From NCBI GenBank assembly GCA_015680685.1, contig MNCI01029312.1:181291-245290 (forward strand): a stretch of DNA of 64,000 bases. The letters are read 5' to 3'. Below the pieces are notes generated by a model. The model worked only from the letters and a program-made list of their open reading frames with translations. It was not told the DNA's origin and did not search any database. The stretch is from Gnetum montanum. Lineage: Eukaryota; Streptophyta; Gnetopsida; Gnetales; Gnetaceae. The position numbers and the translations under genes are program-made. Below are positions 58,191 through 64,000 of this stretch, in pieces (the stretch's first letter is position 1; each line of letters opens with the position of its first letter).

Positions 58191-58870
58191 TCATGTGGGT
58201 GCTTCCTAATCTAGTTTGGGTTGGGGGATGTGCAGGGCTTAGGATCCTCTGGGACATTGTTGGCTTCAACCACTCATTCAAGTATGTTAGCCTTAGGTGT
58301 TGCATTGGTTGTTGTAGGTGTACCACCAAGAAACTCCACCTTCAACACTTGCTCCATGTCTATGTTGTGGGTAGCCCGAGGAGGCATGTTATCACTATGG
58401 ATGATAATTTTACCACCTTTGTATGGAAGATGAACTTCTTAGCTGATGGGAGAGGAGACAACCTGTACTTAGGCTAGCCAAGGCCTGTCCAAGATTAGGT
58501 TGAAGCCTAGAATCTCTTCTATGACAATGAAATCTGCACTAACAGGAAATTACTCTCCTATCATGAAGGCTAAGTTGATTGTACCCCTGATAGTGATGCA
58601 TGATCTATTGAAGAATTTTAGATATGTGGTTTTGGTTGGCTTAATTTCATCTACCAAGCCTAGCTTATTGATGATGGAGTACATGAATACATTTGTTGTT
58701 GCAGCATCATTGACATGTACTCTATGGATCATGCACTATCCAACACATATGCTAATGGATAGTGGAGATGTAGTAACCTCCCCTTGTTCAGGATTGACCT
58801 TAGCTACATCATCACGAAAGGTTAGGGATGTTGAACCCAATTCCTATGATGCAAGGAGCAACATCACTAC
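58191..58870 (-). pseudogene. Aspartic protease of element C
   Basis: Minus-strand: MIHRVHVNDAATTNVFMYSI, INKLGLVDEIKPTKTTYLKF, then SCITIRGTINLAFMIGE, with FNLILDRPWLA near 58480. The first Asp of the active-site motif is Asn and the Gly is Ala, so it is inactive. It is followed by the KVEFLGGTPTTTNATPK-like linker at 58290-58340. Confidence 0.85.
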
Positions 58871-61580
58871 ATGGATGATGTTCTCATCTACAGGGATGTT
58901 TTCTATAATAGGAATGAAGGCCAACATTTGGGCCAATGCTTGGTGGTGAGTAGATGAGGTCATGACTAGGTCATACAAGCTCAATGTTATGTTCTTTTTC
59001 TTGAGCAATTATTTCACCTGGATTAGTGTAGCTATGAAGTCCTTATTGTTGACTATTGTATTGGCCTTGACTTCCTCCATGTGGCTTGAGAGATGGATCT
59101 CTCATGGAGGTGACTTGGGCTTGGGTTTCTTGGCCTACTTGGGGGCAAGGGCCCCAATGTTTGATTGTTGCTTGTTGGTTATGACCTTTACTTCAGCCAT
59201 GGGGATCAAAAGATGCTCATTCATCCTATTACATTGCCACTAGGTAGGCCTACCTAGGTTGTTAGTGGGGTCAACCCTCGAAGGAGGAGAGGCTGAGATG
59301 TTGCCCATTGTTGGGCTTCAAGTGGGTTAGGGGCTATCATGTTGTGGTACCCTTATGATAAATGGTGATTTAGGAGTTGTTGTTACAAGGCCAACTTAGC
59401 ATGGCACCTTGATGATGAAAGGTTGCTTAGCAATTGTTTTTGTTGCATCTTTCTAGTTTAACGTCTTAGTGGAAAATTGGTGTGGGACCTAGACTATGAA
59501 GGATGTTATGGATGCCCAAGGTGGCACTTTGATAACAAATGGATGCCTCTTTCTTATGGAGGCGAAGGGAATCCTTGCCTTATTGCTAGGCACACCAATC
59601 ACAAAAGGTTTTTTTGTAGGTTTAGACTTGTCACCTATGCTTATGGAGTTTATGATGTAGGGGCCATCATTTGCATTGGATTGGCTCACTACGTCAAGCA
59701 CTAGCTGGCCCTATTCTATCATTCTTTGCAAGTCATCCTACAAAGCACAATAGTTGTCTGTATTGTGACTAGACATCTGATGGTAATGATAGTATTGGTC
59801 CAACTTAAAGTGTTGTGGGACCAAAGGCTTATTTGGTACCACTGAGGTGAGGTTCCTTAGTATTTTGAAATACCTATAATGTTTTTGATGGGTAATTTTT
59901 GATACATGTTTGTATTGGATTTTTCCAGCTATCAGGAGTTTCTCCAATAGTTCAGAGGGTTCCATCGGTAGTAGTGTATACTTTAAGCAATCCTTATGCT
60001 AAAAGATGGACCTTGGGGCAGCCCCTACCAATGCAGGTGATTTGGCACTAGAGTTGGTAGCTTTGTGAGCTGAGGCCTTGGGTTGCTTAGCTGTCAGGCC
60101 CCAGTTGGTTGCTTTTGCACTTATGGCCACTATTTCCATTGTTATGTTTTGCTTGTGCACATGTTGGTTTCTATGGGCCACATAGGCCAGCTCATTACTA
60201 GCTTGGACTACCTCTTCTATGTCTTTTGTTTAGGAAAAGGCTTGGCTGAGAGACTTTGGGGCTAGGTAATATAGTTTGGACTTGATGAAGTTGTTCACTG
60301 CATCCTTGAAGATAGCTAGTAGGTGCATCTCTACTAAGGATTCATGCATTTCACTCAATGCAACATTCCAGCATTGGAGGAATTTTGGCATAGGCTCTAA
60401 GGGTCCCTACTTGACTTGCATGAGCTGGTTGAGTGTTGCTTTAGGCTTTAGGTTGTACCTAAAGCGTGTCACAAAATAGCTCATTAGATCCTCCAAAGAA
60501 GAGATTGAGGCCTTGGGTAGCGCATAATACCAGTCTAATGCCTTTCCAATGAGTGACATGGGGAACATGTACATGATGGCATGTGGCCAAGCTTAAAGGA
60601 GCAGAAACTTAGATTGAAATTTTATGAAGTGTGCATTGGGGTTCCCTTCACCATTGTACTTGGTGAGTTGAGGCAACTGGACCCCAGTTGGCAGAGTTAG
60701 AGGTGGTACTGTAGGACTTATGGGATCATCCTGGTAGAAGTTCACCACCTTGACAGTGTCAGAGTTAGTAACCCTAAGTCAGTTGATCTCCTCTATCAAG
60801 CTTTGGATCAACTAGAATGCCTAATTCAAGCTTGAGGATGTGCTAGTTAGTTACATTGGCTAGGCTTGTGTTGGTTGCATAGCATAGGGTTAGATTGTTA
60901 GTTGTAGAGTTTGCCAGTTTAATATCATAGCAAATGGGTTTAGTTGATGTGTTGGCTGAGCAATGGGCATGATGACTGAGGTGGGCCACACACAAGTGGG
61001 TTGGATGAACACTATGGACATTGATGAGACAAGTAGGACATAGGATGCCTAAGTCATTTAGGGCTGAGAGGTGGCCCCTACATGAGCATAGAATTGGACA
61101 AATGTAGCAGTCACTTGCAAGAAAGGCTAAATTGGCATGATCACCATATCGGAGAGGACAAGTGAATCAAACTAAGGAGGCGTTGTACTAGGGAGCAGTT
61201 ATTGGAAGATGATGTAGAGGAGGCTCTCACATTCCGAGCAGGCCTCAAACTCATCTTCTTCCTCCTATGAGGCTTCCTTGTAGGTTGTTCCTACATCATG
61301 CTTGTTTGCATGAATGAGTTGAGATAGTAGCCGATGGTAGGACTTCGTGAGTGGGATTATATTGAACAAGGTAGGGTTGTATTCTTGTCCATCCATGTGG
61401 ACTCATTCATAGTCCTATTTTTCCTCCAAGTCAAGGCAATCCACTAGTAATCCTACTTGAATTTTGGCACAAAGAAATTGTATTGTTCATGGCTTAGTGC
61501 AGCACGCTTTGGATGAATCATAGTATCAAATGTGTTAGACACTGATGTGAAAGGTTGATCTAGATTCATTTTCAAAGATA
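58871..61580 (-). pseudogene. gag: Gag and linker of element C
   Basis: Linker 58960-59700 (Lys/Pro rich, KPFVIGVPSNKARIPFASIR). C-terminal block 59738-59990: EPSELLEKLLIAGKIQYKHV, QYYHYHQMSSHNTDNYCAL, a worn finger-like motif. Core 60400-60720: PHAIMYMFPMSLIGKALDWY and TRFRYNLKPKATLNQLMQVK. N-terminus 61200-61580. It agrees closely with A and carries scattered stops. Confidence 0.85.
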
Positions 61581-62046
61581 AAGTTGTGAGAGTTGCTATT
61601 TGCAAAAAAAATGGCTAACTCTAAAAATAGCAGAAAAATGACTAAGTCTATGGGTAGCAGAAAAATGGTTGAGTATGGAAACTAAAAAAAAATTGACTAA
61701 GTGTAAAACTATAGAAAATTAGCTAAGTATGAAACTACAAAAATTTGGTTAAGTATGAAAATGTAGAAAAAATACTAATTATGAAAATGTAGAAAAAATA
61801 TTAAGTATGGAAATGTAGAAAAAATGCTAACTGTGGAAGCTACTAAAAATGGCTAACTCTAGTGCTACACTCACTATTATGGAGATTACTACACTCTGAG
61901 AACTTGTTACGCTCTCCAAAGAATCTAGAGTTGAACATAATAAATACAGTTGGGCTTTTGTCCTACAAGGTTCCAAGGGAATTGACAACTAGTAACGAAG
62001 GTGTAAAAAACATGCAGGACTACCCTTGAATACAAAAGGAATGGGA
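61581..62046 (-). repeat. Leader of element C with about 25-bp repeats
   Basis: 61600-61860 (plus-strand view) repeats AAATGTAGAAAAAATACTAA-type units about nine times; it is the complement of the A leader repeat at 37535-37780. Confidence 0.7.
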
Positions 62047-62065
62047 GGCCCTCCTTCTAGTGCTA
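62047..62065 (-). other. Primer binding site of element C
   Basis: The minus strand reads TAGCACTAGAAGGAGGGCC, five bases from the LTR end; one base differs from the D site. Confidence 0.7.
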
Positions 62066-62070
62066 AAAAC

Positions 62071-63374
62071 TATAACAACCAAAAACATCAGTGGTTGGAA
62101 TCATTGAGGGGTCAACGGATGCATAGCTTTCACCCTACCTCTGCACAAGGGCCTTACTAGAAACGAAGGTGGAGCATCATAAATGGTCTTATCAATTGAA
62201 TAGGGACTTTGTCAGTTGCCATTGGGGTAGTGGGTGCAACCAAGGGGTGGCATGGTTAGCCTAAATGCAAATGAAAATAATTCAAAATGATGCTAAGTGT
62301 CAAAGTGATGTTTCATGGTGCTAAGTGTAGAGCATAGCCACAGAATGGAGATAAGTGTAGCTAAGGGTTTCAATTGAAACGAGAGTGTCAACCCACAAAG
62401 ACTACTACCCAAGCATACTACAATCTGACAATGCTTGAAAAAATGTGAAAAGATGTAAGAAAAATGTAATAAAATGCTAGAAATAGGAGAGAGAAATCGA
62501 AAACTACCCTAAATGGAAGCATAGTTAATTCCAAAAGGATCTCAAAAGATACACAGTGTACAACAAGCATAATTGAAGCATAATCACATTCTCGGTGGTG
62601 TTAGGCCATGAAGTCTAGTGCTCGTCATGATGAACTATGCCTATCGGGTTGGCCATCATAGTGTACCATGTAGTGTTCTATAGGGATGAAATGGTGTTGC
62701 AATGTACCATGCAATGCAATTATGCCTCTCTACCAATGTGGTGTGCTCTAGGTATCATTCACCACCAGAGCTAAACACCAAGATGCCAAATGAAAGTGCC
62801 AACTACCCAACTAGTGAAAAATGAAAGCCATCCCCTTAAAACATTGGGCCACAGGGGTATTTATAGGGCTAGGGTTAGCCCAAGATGTAGATCAGGTAGT
62901 ACATGGAAATGGAATAGGTAGAACCACAAGAAAAATTCAGAAATTTTCAAAGTCTGTTCACTATGCTTGTCTTGTGTTAACTGTGGGATAGGAGACGCTC
63001 CCCAAGGATAGGGCGTAGCATGGACACTTAAAAGAATATGGTGAATACTATAATCCTTTTTCTAATTATGCTAACAATGCTCTAGCACGTAGTAGGATGG
63101 GTGGCCTTAGGAGTTAGAAGATCTACCAAATGCCTCTTCCTTGCTGAGATAGCTTGATGGCTTCTTGCCTAACACTTAGGTAAAACTAGCCACTAAAAAG
63201 TATGCTATGCTAGCTACACGCTATAGAGAAGTAGATTGTAGCAACCCAGGAGATAGAGAATTTTCCAAATTGTTTCATCCATCCCAAACAATCTTAACAA
63301 CCTTTGGCTTGGCACTTGGGCAAACTGGCCATGGAAGTATGTGTTATGCTAGCTACACTCTAGAACATAGTAGG
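62071..63374 (-). repeat. 5' LTR of element C, interrupted by G2
   Basis: Pairs with 54496-55800. TATA box on the minus strand at 62866-62857 (TATAAATACC). The match stops at 63374 where the TGTTGGTGACC of G2 begins. Confidence 0.85.
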
Positions 63375-64000
63375 TGTTGGTGACCATTTGGGACATGACC
63401 GCCAACAAGTGTCCTCGAACAGGATTTAGGTGCTTACTGGTCTCTAGCAACATCAAGGCCCAGATACCTCCAAATAGACTCAGTAGTTAATGTGAGTATG
63501 TGTGTGTGTTGTGAAAAATGAAACGATTACATTGTGTGTAAACTACAAATGACTTATCAATAAGAGATTCAGCCAACTTTACCAAGTACTGTGAGTTGTT
63601 GAGAGTTCCTATTTTGTTCTATTGCCTAGTCTACATGGTCCTTATAATACCTACTTGTAACAAATAAAATTTTACAAAAACATTTGAGCACAACTCTGCA
63701 AATCTACTTCTAATTTTCCCTAGAGAAAGAGATAGTTCCACAAGAAAATTAGAAATAGAGCAAGATTCGATGGAAATAGACAGAAAAGAAAGCAGATTTA
63801 TGTAGACCTCAAATTTTTAAACAATGTATAATGATATGAGTAAACACTTCGCAATAAAGCTATTCCAAATTCAATAACTACAAATTGTTCAAACTTCTAA
63901 GGCTCAAATAAGCAATTTCTTCAAGACAATCCTACTATGCTACCAAAAGTTGCTACGTAAACTATCACGTACGAGACTCCATTTTGGCTAGATAATGGAT
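63375..64000 (+). mobile_element. Second copy of LTR G (G2), cut by window edge
   Basis: Starts TGTTGGTGACCATTTGGG and follows G (49847-50510) over its whole visible length in the same orientation. Differences are mainly CG to TG/CA changes, so it is older than G. It might be a solo LTR or the LTR of a longer element; the window ends before this can be seen. Confidence 0.85.

Larger units (their letters stand above)
54496..64000 (-). mobile_element. Non-autonomous gag-protease LTR element C, nested in D
   Basis: Minus-strand order: 5' LTR (63374-62071, continuing past G2), PBS, leader repeats, gag, protease, repeats, 3' region, 3' LTR (55995-54496). Between protease and 3' LTR there are 2.2 kb without RT, RNase H or integrase, as in A. 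The right end lies outside the window because G2 is inserted in its 5' LTR. Confidence 0.8.

Overview
The window looks like intergenic DNA of a land plant with a large, heavily methylated genome. CG dinucleotides are scarce, and most in-frame stops in recognisable coding remnants look like C-to-T or G-to-A decay of Trp, Gln or Arg codons. A gymnosperm or another big-genome seed plant fits, but no host gene, tRNA or rRNA was found to fix the species. Nearly everything is LTR retrotransposon: mostly Ty3/gypsy of Tat/Ogre type (gag, protease, long repeat-rich spacer, RT, two RNase H domains, integrase), plus one Ty1/copia element of SIRE/Maximus type. All are decayed; I see no intact gene.

The layout is a set of nested insertions, reconstructed from TG...CA ends, target-site duplications (TSDs) and reading-frame continuity. 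The names I, E, F, H, D, A, G, C and G2 are mine. I (minus) covers about 1-4520: LTR remnant, antisense two-exon remnant, protease, gag. E (plus) starts near 4521 and is split by F: LTR remnant, gag tail, protease, antisense two-exon remnant, spacer, then RT and RNase H at 28251-29896. F (plus) is 8147-26607 with TSD ATAGG; it contains the copia element H (about 18081-24367), which has gag and an env-like ORF but no pol. E is broken at 29896 by D (minus, 29897 to at least 54490), the most complete element: LTR, integrase, archaeal-type RNase H, connection RNase H, RT, 29-bp repeat spacer, protease, gag, PBS, second LTR.

D is interrupted three times: by A (plus, 35557-44276, TSD GTAAT/GTGAT) inside RT; by G, a 2.48-kb solo LTR (49847-52327, perfect TSD GAAGG), inside gag; and by C (minus, from 54496) inside its 5' LTR. 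C is in turn interrupted at 63375 by G2, a second copy of the G LTR that leaves the window.

A and C share one structure in opposite orientations: LTR - leader repeats - gag - protease - repeat spacer - LTR, without RT, RNase H or integrase. They look like a non-autonomous gag-protease family that would depend on a relative such as D. The most interesting signal is a conserved antisense two-exon ORF carried downstream of the protease in both I and E. Its phase-0 intron lies at the same position in both copies. Other unusual structures are a 17-copy 21-bp minisatellite in the transcribed part of G bounded by G-box palindromes, and an imperfect inverted repeat over the polypurine-tract/LTR junction in several elements.
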